A stretch of 64,000 bases of DNA from Thalassococcus halodurans. Its GTDB lineage: Bacteria; Pseudomonadota; Alphaproteobacteria; Rhodobacterales; Rhodobacteraceae. Numbering within the stretch: the first letter of the stretch is position 1; the number at the start of each line of letters is the position of its first letter. The stretch is from NCBI RefSeq assembly GCF_900108225.1, contig NZ_FNUZ01000001.1:434001-498000 (forward strand). The letters run 5' to 3'. Below are positions 1-9,447 of this stretch, piece after piece. The notes beneath the pieces are model-generated. The model ran no database searches. It saw nothing but the letters and a program-made list of their open reading frames with translations, and had not been told where the DNA came from. The position numbers and the translations under genes were made by a program.

Positions 1-177
1 GCTGGCATCCGATACCGCGCCATTCGCCTCTGCCCAATTGAAATCAGCGGGCGTTGCGGTCCAACGCTGATGGTATGGCGGCGCAAGATCGGTTTCGTCG
101 AACAGCAACAGAAACGAGGGCGCCGCGTGGGCCGCATTGGCAAACGCCAGAACAACCGTCAGCATGAGCTTTTTCAC
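1..177 (-). CDS. Secreted hypothetical protein, N-terminal part only
   Basis: Only the first 59 codons lie in the window; the rest runs off the left edge. A GTG start at 177 is preceded by a purine-rich AAAGGGGC stretch, and an in-frame ATG at 165 is an alternative. The N-terminus MKKLMLTVVLAFANAAHAAP is a typical Sec signal peptide: two lysines, a hydrophobic core and an A-H-A cleavage site. The mature part begins SFLLLFDETDLAPPYHQRW. I do not recognise the family. It lies downstream of the scoAB terminator, so it is probably a separate unit. Confidence 0.6.
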   Translation of the reverse strand, partial: MKKLMLTVVLAFANAAHAAPSFLLLFDETDLAPPYHQRWTATPADFNWAEANGAVSDAS

Positions 178-230
178 AGGTCAGCCCCTTTGATTTCTAT
201 TCGCCAGATCGGCAAGTGATCCCTGCCAGC

Positions 231-258
231 CAAAAAATAAGGGGGCCAAGCGGCCCCC
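231..258 (-). terminator. Rho-independent terminator of scoAB
   Basis: Read on the minus strand, a 7-bp stem GGGGGCC/GGCCCCC with a 4-base loop is followed directly by a T-rich tract (TTATTTTTTG). It lies just after the scoB stop. Confidence 0.85.
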
Positions 259-266
259 GAATTTGA

Positions 267-896
267 TTAGTCGATGATGGTCGCTTCCGTCGCGGCCCGA
301 AGCTCTTCTTCGGTCACCCCGTCGGCGCATTCGACGATCTTCAGACCGCCTTCGACCACATCCAGAACACCAAGGTTGGTGATCACGCGATCCACAACGC
401 TTTTGCCTGTCAGCGGCAGGGTGCATTCTTTCAGCAGCTTGGATTCACCGTGTTTGTTGGTGTGGTCCATAACCACAACCACACGGCGCACACCTGCCAC
501 CAGATCCATCGCGCCGCCCATGCCTTTGACCAGCTTGCCCGGGATCATCCAGTTCGCCAGATCGCCGTTTTCGGCAACTTCCATAGCGCCCAGAATGGCC
601 ATGGCGATTTTGCCGCCACGGATCATCCCGAAGGATGTCGCGCTATCGAAATAAGCCGTGTGGGGCAGCTCGGTGATGGTTTGCTTACCTGCGTTGATCA
701 GGTCGGGGTCTTCTGATCCTTCAACCGGAAACGGGCCCATGCCAAGCATGCCATTTTCCGACTGAAGCGTCACTTCGACACCTTCGGGGATGTAGTTGGA
801 CACCAGCGTCGGGATACCGATACCGAGGTTCACATACATGCCGTCTTCAAGTTCTTGCGCGGCGCGGGCCGCCATTTGGTTACGATCCCAAGGCAT
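267..896 (-). CDS. scoB: 3-oxoacid (succinyl-CoA:acetoacetate) CoA-transferase, subunit B
   Basis: Subunit B (209 residues) of a heterodimeric CoA-transferase that moves CoA between succinyl-CoA and a 3-oxoacid such as acetoacetate, in the cytoplasm. The family hallmark SENGMLGMG is present, with Glu47 as the residue that forms the glutamyl-CoA thioester; the glycine-rich N-terminus [10 protein letters not shown] also fits. It begins 19 bases after the end of subunit A, so the two form an operon closed by a terminator at 231-258. In roseobacters this enzyme connects ketone-body and PHB turnover to acetyl-CoA. Substrate preference cannot be read from sequence; AtoA-like or 3-oxoadipate CoA-transferase activity remains possible. 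Confidence 0.9.
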   Translation of the reverse strand: MPWDRNQMAARAAQELEDGMYVNLGIGIPTLVSNYIPEGVEVTLQSENGMLGMGPFPVEGSEDPDLINAGKQTITELPHTAYFDSATSFGMIRGGKIAMAILGAMEVAENGDLANWMIPGKLVKGMGGAMDLVAGVRRVVVVMDHTNKHGESKLLKECTLPLTGKSVVDRVITNLGVLDVVEGGLKIVECADGVTEEELRAATEATIID

Positions 897-915
897 TCAT
901 CATACTCCTTCGGGT

Positions 916-1614
916 TCAGGCCGCTGGCCGCGTTGTACGTTGTTCGATGCGCTTTTCATGCTCGCCCTTGATAATGCGATGCACGTAGACGCCCGGCAGA
1001 TGGATGTGATCCGGATCTAACTCACCCGGCTGCACGATTTCCTCTACCTCGACCACACAGACCTTGCCGCACATCGCGGCAGGCGGGTTGAAGTTGCGCG
1101 CTGTCTTGCGGAAAATCAGGTTGCCCGTTGTGTCGGCCTTCCATGCCTTCACGATGGACAGATCGGCGAACAATCCTGTTTCCAGAATATAGTTTTCGCC
1201 GTTGAATTCCTTTACCTCTTTGCCCTCGGCAATCTGCGTGCCGTAGCCGGTCTTGGTGTAGAAACCCGGGATGCCCGCACCGCCGGCGCGCATACGCTCG
1301 GCCAAGGTGCCCTGCGGGTTGAACTCAAGCTCAAGCTCGCCCGACAGATACTGGCGCATGAACTCGGCGTTTTCGCCCACGTAGGACGAGATCATCTTTT
1401 TGACCTGACGGGTTTGCAGCAAAATGCCTATCCCGAAATCGTCGACGCCTGCGTTGTTGGACGCAAATGTCAGATCTTTTGTGCCTGCCTCTTTGATCGC
1501 TGCAAGCAGCAGTTCGGGGATACCGCAAAGCCCGAAGCCACCAGATGCGATAAACATGCCGTCAAACAGCAATCCATCCAGTGCTTCAGCCGCGGAGTTG
1601 TAGACTTTCTTCAT
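916..1614 (-). CDS. scoA: 3-oxoacid CoA-transferase, subunit A
   Basis: Subunit A (232 residues), partner of the next gene. The N-terminus has the family CoA-binding pattern [16 protein letters not shown] (about residues 19-34), followed by conserved [15 protein letters not shown] and the [16 protein letters not shown] block. The ATG at 1614 has a GGGAG ribosome-binding site six bases upstream. The length is normal for bacterial ScoA. The tail [10 protein letters not shown] is slightly extended and basic. First gene of the two-gene scoAB unit; a 7-bp inverted repeat (CCTGACG/CGTCAGG) lies in its leader. Confidence 0.9.
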   Translation of the reverse strand: MKKVYNSAAEALDGLLFDGMFIASGGFGLCGIPELLLAAIKEAGTKDLTFASNNAGVDDFGIGILLQTRQVKKMISSYVGENAEFMRQYLSGELELEFNPQGTLAERMRAGGAGIPGFYTKTGYGTQIAEGKEVKEFNGENYILETGLFADLSIVKAWKADTTGNLIFRKTARNFNPPAAMCGKVCVVEVEEIVQPGELDPDHIHLPGVYVHRIIKGEHEKRIEQRTTRPAA

Positions 1615-1734
1615 CGGAAACTCCCTGACGTATCAGCTGGCATGGTTGTGACGTCAGGTCATTGGGAAGTCAACGAACAGCCACCCGCAACGCCGCTTTT
1701 GCATTAAAGCGGGGCGATTTGAGGCCCTAAAACA

Positions 1735-1770
1735 GCAAAAAGGCCCGAACTTTTGGCAGTTCGGACCCCT
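1735..1770 (-). terminator. Rho-independent terminator of topA
   Basis: On the minus strand GGTCCGAACT pairs with AGTTCGGGCC (one mismatch) around a short loop and is followed by TTTTTG. It lies about 30 bases after the topA stop. Confidence 0.85.
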
Positions 1771-1799
1771 TTAAAATATGTGGTTGTACCGGATCGCGG

Positions 1800-4403
1800 T
1801 TATTCTTCGGCGGCGGCCTTTTTGGTGGTCTTCTTGGCCGCTGGTTTTTTCGCGGTGGTCTTCTTCGCAGTCGTTTTCTTGGTGGCTGCTTTCTTCTTTG
1901 CCGGCGCTTTCTTTTTGCCCGACTTGGCCGCTTTTTCGGCAATCAGTTCCAGCGCCATATCCAGATTGACGTCCGCAGGTTCCGTCCCCTTGGGCAGAGT
2001 TGCGTTGATCTTTTCCCACTTCACGTAGGGGCCATAGCGCCCGTCCATGATGTTGATCGCGCCACCCTCGGGGTGTTCACCCAGCTCTTTCAGCGGGGTT
2101 GCCGCTGCACGGCCACCACCACGCTTGGCGGCTTTTTCGGCCAGAACGTCCACGGCACGGTTGATGCCGATCTCAAAGACTTCGGCGACCTCGGGCAGGT
2201 TGGCATAAAGCGAACCGTGCTTAACGAAGGGGCCATAGCGGCCAATGCCCGCTTCAATCATCACACCGTCTTCGGGGTGTGCACCCACTTCGCGCGGCAG
2301 GCTAAGCAGCGTCAGCGCGCCTTCCAGCGTGATCTCGTCCGGGGCGAAACCGGCGGCAAATCCACCACGGGTTTTCGGCAAGGACGCACGCGGCGGCTTT
2401 TTGTTTTCCGGTGTGGGTTCTCCACGCTGAACATACGGCCCGAAACGACCGGTTTTCAGCCATATTTCGTCGTCGCCATCAACGCCCAGAACGCGTTCAT
2501 CACCCTCGGCACCTTCGCCAGCGATGGGACGGGTGTAGGTACATTCCGGATAATTGCCGCAACCGACAAAACCACCGGTGCGGGATGTTTTCAGGTGCAG
2601 GCGACCTTCACCGCATTTGGGGCAAATGCGCGGGTCGCTGCCGTCTTCGCGGGGCGGATAAAGCTGGGGCGCAAGCGCGTCGTCCAGAACATCCAGCACT
2701 TCGGAAATCCGCAGCTCGGACGTTTCGGAGATCGCCGCCGAGAAATCGCGCCAGAATTTAGACAGCAATTCCTTATAGTTACCGTCGCCCGCGGACACAT
2801 CATCCAGCTCTTCCTCAAGCGCGGCGGTGAAATCGTATTCCACGTAACGTTTAAAGAAGTTCAGCAGGAAGATCGTAACGATCCGGCCCTTATCTTCGGG
2901 GAAGAGGCGGTTCTTGTCCTTACGAACGTATTCGCGATCCTGGATCGTCGACAGAACCGACGCATAGGTCGACGGGCGGCCGATGCCCAGTTCTTCCATC
3001 TTCTTGACCAGCGTCGCCTCGGTGTAGCGCGGCGGGGGCTGGGTAAAGTGCTGTTCGGGGCTGATGCCGCGCTTGTCGGCTTTTTCGCCTTCCATGATCT
3101 GGGGCAGACGTTTGTCATCTTCATCGACAACGTCATCGCGGCCCTCTTCATAGACGCGCATGAAACCGTCAAACAGAACGACCTGACCGGTCGCGCGCAG
3201 AACAACTTCACCGTCGTCACTGCTGATATCGACGGTGGTGCGCTCCAGACGCGCGCCTTCCATCTGGCAGGCCAGAGTCCGCTTCCAGATCAGATCATAG
3301 AGTTTGAACTGATCGGAGTCTTTCAGCTTCAGCGCTTCGGCGTCCTTCGTCATATCCGTCGGGCGGATACATTCGTGCGCTTCCTGCGCGTTCTTGGCTT
3401 TATTCTTATAAATACGCGGCGAACCGGGAACGTATTCAGCCCCGAAGCGGTCCTCGATCGCGTCGCGCGCGGCCTGCACGGCTTCGGGTGCCATGTCGAT
3501 ACCGTCGGTCCGCATATAGGTAATGTAGCCCGCTTCATACAAACGCTGGGCTGCCGACATACACTGCTTGGCGCCCATACCGAATTTGCGGCTGGCTTCC
3601 TGCTGCAGGGTCGAGGTCATGAAGGGCGCCGACGGGTTGCGGCTGGCGGGTTTCGCCTCGACCGAGGAAATCTTCAGATCGCGGCTGTTGATGGCCTGCG
3701 CCGCCATTTCCGCCTGCGTCTGATTTTCCAGATCGTATTTATCCAGCTTCTTGCCGGACAGAGTTGTCAGGCGCGCCTCGTATTCCTGACCGCGCGGCGT
3801 GGCGAGCGTGGCTTTGACCGACCAGTATTCACGGGCCTTGAAAGCCTCGATCTCCATCTCGCGCTCAACGATCAGGCGCAGGCAAACCGACTGAACGCGG
3901 CCAGCGGAACGGGCGCCGGGCAGTTTGCGCCACAGAACCGGCGACAGATTGAAGCCCACCAGATAATCCAGCGCACGGCGGGCCAGATAGGCCTCGACCA
4001 GAGGCGCGTCGATGTCGCGGGGGTTTTGCATGGCCTCGGTCACGGCCTGCTTGGTGATCGCGTTAAAGGTAACGCGGCTGACTTGCGTGTCTTTCTTGAT
4101 CGACCTGCGTTTCGTAAGCGCCTCTTTCAGGTGCCAAGAAATCGCTTCGCCTTCGCGATCAGGGTCGGTCGCGAGGATCAGAGCGTTGTCATCGGCCAAC
4201 GCATCGGCGATCGCTTTGACATGCTTTTTGCTGTCGTTGCCGACTTCCCATGTCATTTCGAAATCGTGTTCTGTATCGACGGACCCGTCCTTGGGCGGCA
4301 AATCCCGTACGTGGCCGTAGGACGCCAACACCGTATAGTCAGGGCCCAGATATTTGTTGATGGTCTTGGCCTTGGCTGGGGATTCGACGACGACAACTGG
4401 CAT
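1800..4403 (-). CDS. topA: DNA topoisomerase I (type IA)
   Basis: Relaxes negative supercoils by transient single-strand cleavage. The 867-residue protein starts with the Toprim domain (MPVVVVESPAKAKTI; DPDREGEAISWHL acidic triad). The active-site tyrosine is in YITYMRTDG, and GRPSTYASV is another conserved block. One Cys4 zinc module (CPKCGEGRLHLKTS to CGNYPECTYT) is followed by GRYGP-type repeat modules and a Lys/Ala/Thr-rich basic tail, common in alphaproteobacterial TopA and thought to help DNA binding. I chose the ATG at 4403 (AGAGGTG upstream) over an ATG 25 codons earlier because conservation begins at MPVVVVESPAKA. It follows dprA by about 140 bases. Confidence 0.97.
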   Translation of the reverse strand: MPVVVVESPAKAKTINKYLGPDYTVLASYGHVRDLPPKDGSVDTEHDFEMTWEVGNDSKKHVKAIADALADDNALILATDPDREGEAISWHLKEALTKRRSIKKDTQVSRVTFNAITKQAVTEAMQNPRDIDAPLVEAYLARRALDYLVGFNLSPVLWRKLPGARSAGRVQSVCLRLIVEREMEIEAFKAREYWSVKATLATPRGQEYEARLTTLSGKKLDKYDLENQTQAEMAAQAINSRDLKISSVEAKPASRNPSAPFMTSTLQQEASRKFGMGAKQCMSAAQRLYEAGYITYMRTDGIDMAPEAVQAARDAIEDRFGAEYVPGSPRIYKNKAKNAQEAHECIRPTDMTKDAEALKLKDSDQFKLYDLIWKRTLACQMEGARLERTTVDISSDDGEVVLRATGQVVLFDGFMRVYEEGRDDVVDEDDKRLPQIMEGEKADKRGISPEQHFTQPPPRYTEATLVKKMEELGIGRPSTYASVLSTIQDREYVRKDKNRLFPEDKGRIVTIFLLNFFKRYVEYDFTAALEEELDDVSAGDGNYKELLSKFWRDFSAAISETSELRISEVLDVLDDALAPQLYPPREDGSDPRICPKCGEGRLHLKTSRTGGFVGCGNYPECTYTRPIAGEGAEGDERVLGVDGDDEIWLKTGRFGPYVQRGEPTPENKKPPRASLPKTRGGFAAGFAPDEITLEGALTLLSLPREVGAHPEDGVMIEAGIGRYGPFVKHGSLYANLPEVAEVFEIGINRAVDVLAEKAAKRGGGRAAATPLKELGEHPEGGAINIMDGRYGPYVKWEKINATLPKGTEPADVNLDMALELIAEKAAKSGKKKAPAKKKAATKKTTAKKTTAKKPAAKKTTKKAAAEE

Positions 4404-4544
4404 CTGGGTAAGCACCTCTTTGGGATAATGGCCCGCGTATGGCGAGCCAACATGTGGGGTGCAAGGGGGAATTGTCAATTAATGTACGGCAGACCGGGCA
4501 CACATTTTGACGCAGACCGACTTCTGTCTGTGCTGTCCCCGCGC

Positions 4545-5699
4545 CTACACCGCCAAGGCCAACATCCCACCTGACAACCGTTTCAGACGGCCTTCCAGCT
4601 CCATCTCGGTCAGGGCGGGCGACACTTGGGATGAAGCAAGGTTCAGGTCGCGGATCAACTGATCTTCTGACACGGGCGATGGTCCCAAGCGGTCCAGTAT
4701 GTCTTGGTGTAGGGCTTGGGTTTCCTGTTTGCTTCGGCGGGGTTGCGGGGGCGGCGGCGCGACAGGCAGATCCAAATCGGCCTGTTCTGGTTCACTCCCC
4801 GAAAGTGACTGCACCTCATCCAGAATGTCCTGCGCATTGCGCACCAATACCGCGCCATCGCGGATCAGCATGTTGCACCCAGATGCGCGCGTATCCATTG
4901 GATGTCCGGGCACGGCAAAAACGTCGCGGCCTTGATCCAAAGCGTTTTTCGCTGTGATCAAAGAGCCGGATTTTGCAGCAGCTTCCACGACCACAACAGC
5001 CCGCGACAGGCCAGAGATCAGTCGATTCCGCATCGGGAAATGGCGCGCCTGCGGCTGCAGGCCCATTGGCTGTTCGCTGATTCTAAGGCCGCCAGCGGCA
5101 ATCATATCCTCGGCCAGTTTCGCGTTCTCGGATGGATAAAGAACATCCACGCCACCGGCAAAGACAGCAACCGTTCCGGTTTGCAGGCTGGCAATATGGG
5201 CGGCAGTATCAATACCGCGTGCCAGACCGGACACCACAGTATATCCCGCCTGCCCCAATTCGCCCGCAAGCGTCTTGGCCATGCGCAGCCCGAGAGATGA
5301 CGCATTGCGCGCGCCGACAATTGCCACCGATGGGCGCGACAACAATCCCGTATCGCCCACCGCCCAGAACAGCGGCGGCGCATCTGGCAGATCTTTAAAG
5401 GTTGCAGGATACAGCGGCTCGCCCCGACAGATCAGGCGGGCACGCGCGAGTTTGGCGGCCTTGAATTCTTTTAGGATCACGCCCTCGGGACAGATTTCAT
5501 ATCCGTCCACGCCCGCTGCGCGCGCCACGTCCGGCAAGGCCTCAAGCGCGGCTTGGGCCGATCCGTGTTCGCCCATCAGGCGATAAAAGGTGGAAATCCC
5601 CACACGACGAGAGCGCAAGAGACGGAGCCAGGCAAACCGATCGTCTTCCGTGGTGGGTGGGAGTGGGGGGTGAGTGGAAGAAATGTGGTCCTCGGTCAT
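4545..5699 (-). CDS. dprA: DNA-processing protein DprA
   Basis: Loads RecA on incoming single-stranded DNA during transformation. The 384-residue protein has the Rossmann-like DprA core (VAIVGARNASSLGLRMA, SGLARGIDTAAH, GSLITAKNALDQGRDVFAVPG). A C-terminal winged-helix of about 60 residues (HQDILDRLG...SPALTEMELEGRLKRL) follows a Pro-rich linker. The start at 5699 gives MTEDHISST with a GGAG-like site; an ORF extension of 34 codons upstream is not conserved-looking. The gene is 82 bases downstream of tldD and reads the same way, so it may be co-transcribed. Confidence 0.95.
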   Translation of the reverse strand: MTEDHISSTHPPLPPTTEDDRFAWLRLLRSRRVGISTFYRLMGEHGSAQAALEALPDVARAAGVDGYEICPEGVILKEFKAAKLARARLICRGEPLYPATFKDLPDAPPLFWAVGDTGLLSRPSVAIVGARNASSLGLRMAKTLAGELGQAGYTVVSGLARGIDTAAHIASLQTGTVAVFAGGVDVLYPSENAKLAEDMIAAGGLRISEQPMGLQPQARHFPMRNRLISGLSRAVVVVEAAAKSGSLITAKNALDQGRDVFAVPGHPMDTRASGCNMLIRDGAVLVRNAQDILDEVQSLSGSEPEQADLDLPVAPPPPQPRRSKQETQALHQDILDRLGPSPVSEDQLIRDLNLASSQVSPALTEMELEGRLKRLSGGMLALAV

Positions 5700-5781
5700 C
5701 CGTCCTGGCTCCGTCAACTTGCGAAACCGTGATAGCGGACGCGCGGTTAACGACTCCTGAAGACCACAGCTAAAATTCCAC

Positions 5782-7203
5782 TCAGGCTGCAGCACCCCCA
5801 ACGGTCAGACCACCGATCAAAACGGTCGGCTGGCCGACCCCCACGGGAACCCATTGCCCCTGCTTGCCGCAATTGCCCATGCCCGGATCCAGCGCCATGT
5901 CATTGGCCAGCCCGCGAATCTGCTGCAACGCCGTCGCGCCATCACCAATCAACGTCGCACCTTTCACCGGAGCGCCGACTTTGCCGTTTTTCACGCGATA
6001 AGCCTCAGTACAGGAGAAGACGAACTTGCCGTTGGTGATGTCGACCTGTCCGCCACCAAAGCCCACGGCATAAAGACCGTCTTTAAGGTCACCAACCAAG
6101 GATTCCGGCGTGGCATCGCCGCCCAACATATATGTGTTGGTCATGCGCGGCATTGGAATGTGCGCATAGGATTCGCGCCGGCCGTTGCCTGTGGGTTCGA
6201 CCCCCATCAGACGCGCGTTCTGACGGTCTTGCATGTAGCCCACCAGAATACCGTCTTCGATCAGCACGTTCTTACCGGATGGCGTGCCTTCGTCATCAAT
6301 GGTGATCGATCCGCGGCGGTCCGGAATGGTGCCATCGTCCAGAACGGTCACACCGGGTGCTGCAACGCGCTGGCCCATGAGCCCCGCAAATGCAGACGAG
6401 CCCTTACGGTTAAAGTCCCCTTCCAGACCGTGACCAACTGCTTCATGCAACAAAATGCCCGGCCAGCCCGGCCCAAGGACAATGTCCATGACGCCCGCAG
6501 GCGCAGGTTCGGCGCGCAGGTTCACCAAGGCGATGCGCAAAGCTTCGCGTGCTTTGGCCTGCCAGTTTGCCGGATCAATCAGGCCATCAAGCCCGACGCG
6601 ACCGCCGCCACCGGCGCTGCCAGATTCGCGGCGACCGTTTTCTTCAACGATCACGCTGACATTCATACGGGTCATCGGGCGGATATCACTCGCCAGCGTG
6701 CCATCGGCCCGCAGGATCGACACTTCTTGTAAGGACGCCGCGATGCTGGCCGTCACCTGAACCACGCGCTTGTCCAGATCGCGGGTAAAGGCATCGATCT
6801 CTTTCAGTGTCTCGACCTTTACCGGAAAGGTCGTGCCAGCGATGGGATCTGCGTCCGTATACAGCTTCTTATTAGTGCCCGACGGCGTGGGCGACATAAC
6901 GCCGCCACCATCGCCAACCGCCAGTCGAGTCGTTTCAGCAGCGCGTTTTAGCGATGATTCGCTGATCTCGGTGGCATGTGCGTAACCAGCAACCTCACCG
7001 CGAACGGCGCGCAAACCGAATCCCTCAGACGCGTCGTAGCTGGCTTGCTTGATGCGACCATCGTCTAAAAGCAGGCCTTCTGATCGCTTTCTTTCCAGAA
7101 AAAGTTCGCCATCGTCGGCGCCGGAAACGGCGTTTTGCAGCACATTTAGCGCTGTTTCCCTGTCCAAATGGGTCTCAAACGGGCGAAACGGCGCATCTGC
7201 CAT
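5782..7203 (-). CDS. tldD: Metalloprotease TldD
   Basis: TldD is the zinc-metalloprotease half of the TldD/TldE pair, known for DNA gyrase-inhibitor and peptide-antibiotic processing. The zinc motif HEAVGHGLEGD (HExxxH) lies near the middle, followed by conserved KGSSAFAGLMGQRVA. The C-terminus GGLTVGGAAA is family-like and the length (473) is normal. The start at 7203 has CAGGAG eight bases upstream; a start 11 codons earlier lacks a site. Its partner TldE is not in the window. tldD beside the cox cluster is familiar synteny in Rhodobacteraceae. Confidence 0.95.
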   Translation of the reverse strand: MADAPFRPFETHLDRETALNVLQNAVSGADDGELFLERKRSEGLLLDDGRIKQASYDASEGFGLRAVRGEVAGYAHATEISESSLKRAAETTRLAVGDGGGVMSPTPSGTNKKLYTDADPIAGTTFPVKVETLKEIDAFTRDLDKRVVQVTASIAASLQEVSILRADGTLASDIRPMTRMNVSVIVEENGRRESGSAGGGGRVGLDGLIDPANWQAKAREALRIALVNLRAEPAPAGVMDIVLGPGWPGILLHEAVGHGLEGDFNRKGSSAFAGLMGQRVAAPGVTVLDDGTIPDRRGSITIDDEGTPSGKNVLIEDGILVGYMQDRQNARLMGVEPTGNGRRESYAHIPMPRMTNTYMLGGDATPESLVGDLKDGLYAVGFGGGQVDITNGKFVFSCTEAYRVKNGKVGAPVKGATLIGDGATALQQIRGLANDMALDPGMGNCGKQGQWVPVGVGQPTVLIGGLTVGGAAA

Positions 7204-7401
7204 GCAAAACTCCTGCTTTTGTCTGTGTGGCGGCAAGCGTCCGTTTGCCGCAAGTATCGTTCTTTAATTAGGCAGCAGAATATGGTTTTAAGCTGCGTCA
7301 AGACAATGGGAGGATTTGCGGCGTTGTTTTGGAACGTGACAACGGTAGTAAATTTCCCTATCCGCACACACAGACGAAGACAGAACCGATCAGGGTGACA
7401 C

Positions 7402-8250
7402 ATGCGAATTAATACGATGCTGATGGGGCTGATGGCAGCCTTGACCGCCGCACCGGCCTTTGCACAGGACGGGCTTGAGGTAATCGGGGCGCCGGTAGAC
7501 GGCAAACTGGGTTTCCAGCCGGCGGCAACTGAACTTGCAGAACAGATCCAGTGGCTCGATGGCATGATCAACGTGATCATCATCGCCATCGTTCTGTTCG
7601 TAACCGCACTGCTGGCGATCTGCATCGTTCGCTACAACAGCAAGTCGAACCCGACGCCCGCGAAATTCACACACAACACACCGCTCGAAGTGGCTTGGAC
7701 GATCGTTCCGATCATGATCCTTGTTTTCATCGGTGCGTTCTCTCTGCCGGTTCTGTTCAACCAGCAGGAAATTCCCGAAGGTGACGTGACCATCAAGGTG
7801 ACAGGCTACCAGTGGTACTGGGGTTACGAATACATCGGTGAAGACTTCGAATACGACAGCTACATGATCGGTTCGCCTGCAACAGGCGGCGACAACAGCT
7901 ACAACGAAGAAGTTGAAGCGCAGCTGATCGAAGCAGGCTACCAGCCCGAGCACTTCCGTCTGGCGACAGACACAGCAGTTGTCGTGCCGGTCAACAAAAC
8001 TATCGTCATGCAGGTAACAGCCGGTGACGTGATCCACTCCTGGACCATCCCTGCCTTCGGCGTAAAGCAGGACGGTGTTCCGGGTCGTCTGGCAGAACTG
8101 TGGTTCAAGCCGACACAGGAAGGCATCTACTTTGGCCAGTGTTCCGAACTTTGCGGCATCGCACACGCCTACATGCCAATCACAGTAAAAGTGGTTTCGG
8201 AAGAAGAGTACCAGGTTTGGCTGGAAGAAATGCGCGAGGAGTGGGGCTAA
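7402..8250 (+). CDS. coxB: Cytochrome c oxidase subunit II (CuA subunit)
   Basis: Accepts electrons from cytochrome c through a binuclear CuA centre and passes them to subunit I of the aa3-type oxidase. A signal peptide (MRINTMLMGLMAALTAAPAFA) is followed by two membrane helices (about residues 45-72 and 88-112) and a periplasmic cupredoxin domain. CuA ligands are visible: His in VIHSWTIPAFG, and Cys-Glu-Cys-His-Met in CSELCGIAHAYM. First gene of the oxidase assembly operon coxB-ctaB-orf-ctaG-coxC. The catalytic subunit I gene is not in the window. The 200 bases upstream are shared with divergent tldD. Confidence 0.96.
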   Translation: MRINTMLMGLMAALTAAPAFAQDGLEVIGAPVDGKLGFQPAATELAEQIQWLDGMINVIIIAIVLFVTALLAICIVRYNSKSNPTPAKFTHNTPLEVAWTIVPIMILVFIGAFSLPVLFNQQEIPEGDVTIKVTGYQWYWGYEYIGEDFEYDSYMIGSPATGGDNSYNEEVEAQLIEAGYQPEHFRLATDTAVVVPVNKTIVMQVTAGDVIHSWTIPAFGVKQDGVPGRLAELWFKPTQEGIYFGQCSELCGIAHAYMPITVKVVSEEEYQVWLEEMREEWG

Positions 8251-8276
8251 TATAGCCTTCCTCTGACGCTACTACG

Positions 8277-8302
8277 GTAAAAGGCGCATCTGCGCCTTTT
8301 AC
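8277..8302 (+). terminator. Strong stem-loop between coxB and ctaB (attenuator or mRNA-end candidate)
   Basis: A perfect 11-bp inverted repeat GTAAAAGGCGC/GCGCCTTTTAC with a 4-base loop fills the gap between coxB and ctaB. The T run is part of the stem, so it may end a share of transcripts or stabilise coxB mRNA. Confidence 0.6.
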
Positions 8303-8329
8303 GGCACCTAAGACCAAAATGGACCCGAG

Positions 8330-9277
8330 ATGAGCGACGCAAGCTTCAACAACGCCAGCTTCGAAAATGAAGCCCAGTTCGGTGACTACTTCGCCTTGCT
8401 GAAACCACGCGTCATGACGCTGGTGGTGTTTACGGCTTTGGTCGGCCTGCTGGCCGCGCCTGTTCCGGTCCATCCCTTTATCGCTTTCTGCGCCATTCTG
8501 TTCATTGCCATCGGGGGCGGCGCCTCTGGTGCGCTGAATATGTGGTGGGACGCGGATATCGATGCTGTCATGAAGCGTACACAGCGCCGTCCGATCCCCT
8601 CGGGTCGTGTCACCGGCGATGACGCTCTGGCAATCGGCCTGACCCTGTCGGCCTTTTCGGTGGTATTCCTTGGCCTCGCGACCAATTGGGTTGCTGCTGG
8701 CCTGCTGGCATTCACCATTTTCTTTTACGTCGTCATCTACACAATGTGGCTGAAGCGCTGGACCCCGCAGAACATCGTGATCGGCGGTGCGGCAGGCGCG
8801 TTCCCTCCGATGATCGGCTGGGCGGCGGCCACAGGCGGCATCTCGGTTGAATCGATCCTGATGTTCTGCCTGACATTCATGTGGACCCCGCCGCATTTCT
8901 GGGCCCTCGCCCTGTTCATGCGCAGCGATTATGACGATGCAGGTGTTCCGATGCTGACCGTTACCCACGGTCGCCGGTCCACACGCAAACACATTCTGGC
9001 CTACACCGTGCTGCTGGCGATCCTTGCCATTGCAACCGGTGTGACATCGGCCGGTGGCCTCCTGTATCTGGCAGTCGCGGTCGTTCTGAACGCACTGTTC
9101 CTGAAAGGTGCCTGGGACATCTGGCGCCGTGACGAAGACATGTCCGAAGCGGACAACTTCGCTGTCGAGCGCAAGTTCTTTAAATTGTCGCTTCTTTATC
9201 TTTTCGCCCACTTCGGCGCGATCCTGATTGAGGCCGCGCTGGACCGTTTCGGTTTCGTATGGGGGTTCTGGGTATGA
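8330..9277 (+). CDS. ctaB: Protoheme IX farnesyltransferase (heme O synthase)
   Basis: Membrane UbiA-family prenyltransferase that adds a farnesyl group to heme b to make heme O, the precursor of heme A for the oxidase. The 315-residue protein has about eight or nine hydrophobic helices and the Asp-rich motif [15 protein letters not shown] with the second loop block [13 protein letters not shown]. Its position directly after coxB matches the Paracoccus ctaC-ctaB order. Its stop overlaps the start of the next small gene (ATGA). Confidence 0.96.
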   Translation: MSDASFNNASFENEAQFGDYFALLKPRVMTLVVFTALVGLLAAPVPVHPFIAFCAILFIAIGGGASGALNMWWDADIDAVMKRTQRRPIPSGRVTGDDALAIGLTLSAFSVVFLGLATNWVAAGLLAFTIFFYVVIYTMWLKRWTPQNIVIGGAAGAFPPMIGWAAATGGISVESILMFCLTFMWTPPHFWALALFMRSDYDDAGVPMLTVTHGRRSTRKHILAYTVLLAILAIATGVTSAGGLLYLAVAVVLNALFLKGAWDIWRRDEDMSEADNFAVERKFFKLSLLYLFAHFGAILIEAALDRFGFVWGFWV

Positions 9278-9447
9278 GCCTGACTCGCGAACACGAGCTG
9301 CACAAGCGCCGCAAAAGCCGCAATATTGGCGTCGGCCTGACGCTTGTTGTTCTGATCATGATCGTTTTCGGTCTGACATATGTAAAAGTCACCCGTGGCG
9401 ATTATGAACCCATCCGTGCCGCAACCCAACAAGGGAACAGCAACTGA
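9274..9447 (+). CDS. Small single-pass membrane protein of the oxidase operon (57 aa)
   Basis: A 57-residue protein starting at the ATG that overlaps the ctaB stop by four bases; its own stop overlaps the ctaG start by one base (TGATG). It has a basic N-terminus ([14 protein letters not shown]), one membrane helix ([20 protein letters not shown]) and a short polar tail. Position and topology match the small unassigned ORF found between ctaB and ctaG in other alphaproteobacterial oxidase operons (CoxF-like annotations). A role in oxidase assembly is inferred only from context. An upstream in-frame GTG/ATG start at 9259 would add five residues but lies inside ctaB. Confidence 0.8.
   Translation: MSLTREHELHKRRKSRNIGVGLTLVVLIMIVFGLTYVKVTRGDYEPIRAATQQGNSN

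Noticed and set aside
2073-4574. Long open frame on the plus strand opposite topA (833 codons)
   Set aside because: Complete shadow of topA; the composition is that of an antisense frame in GC-rich DNA and no domain is visible.
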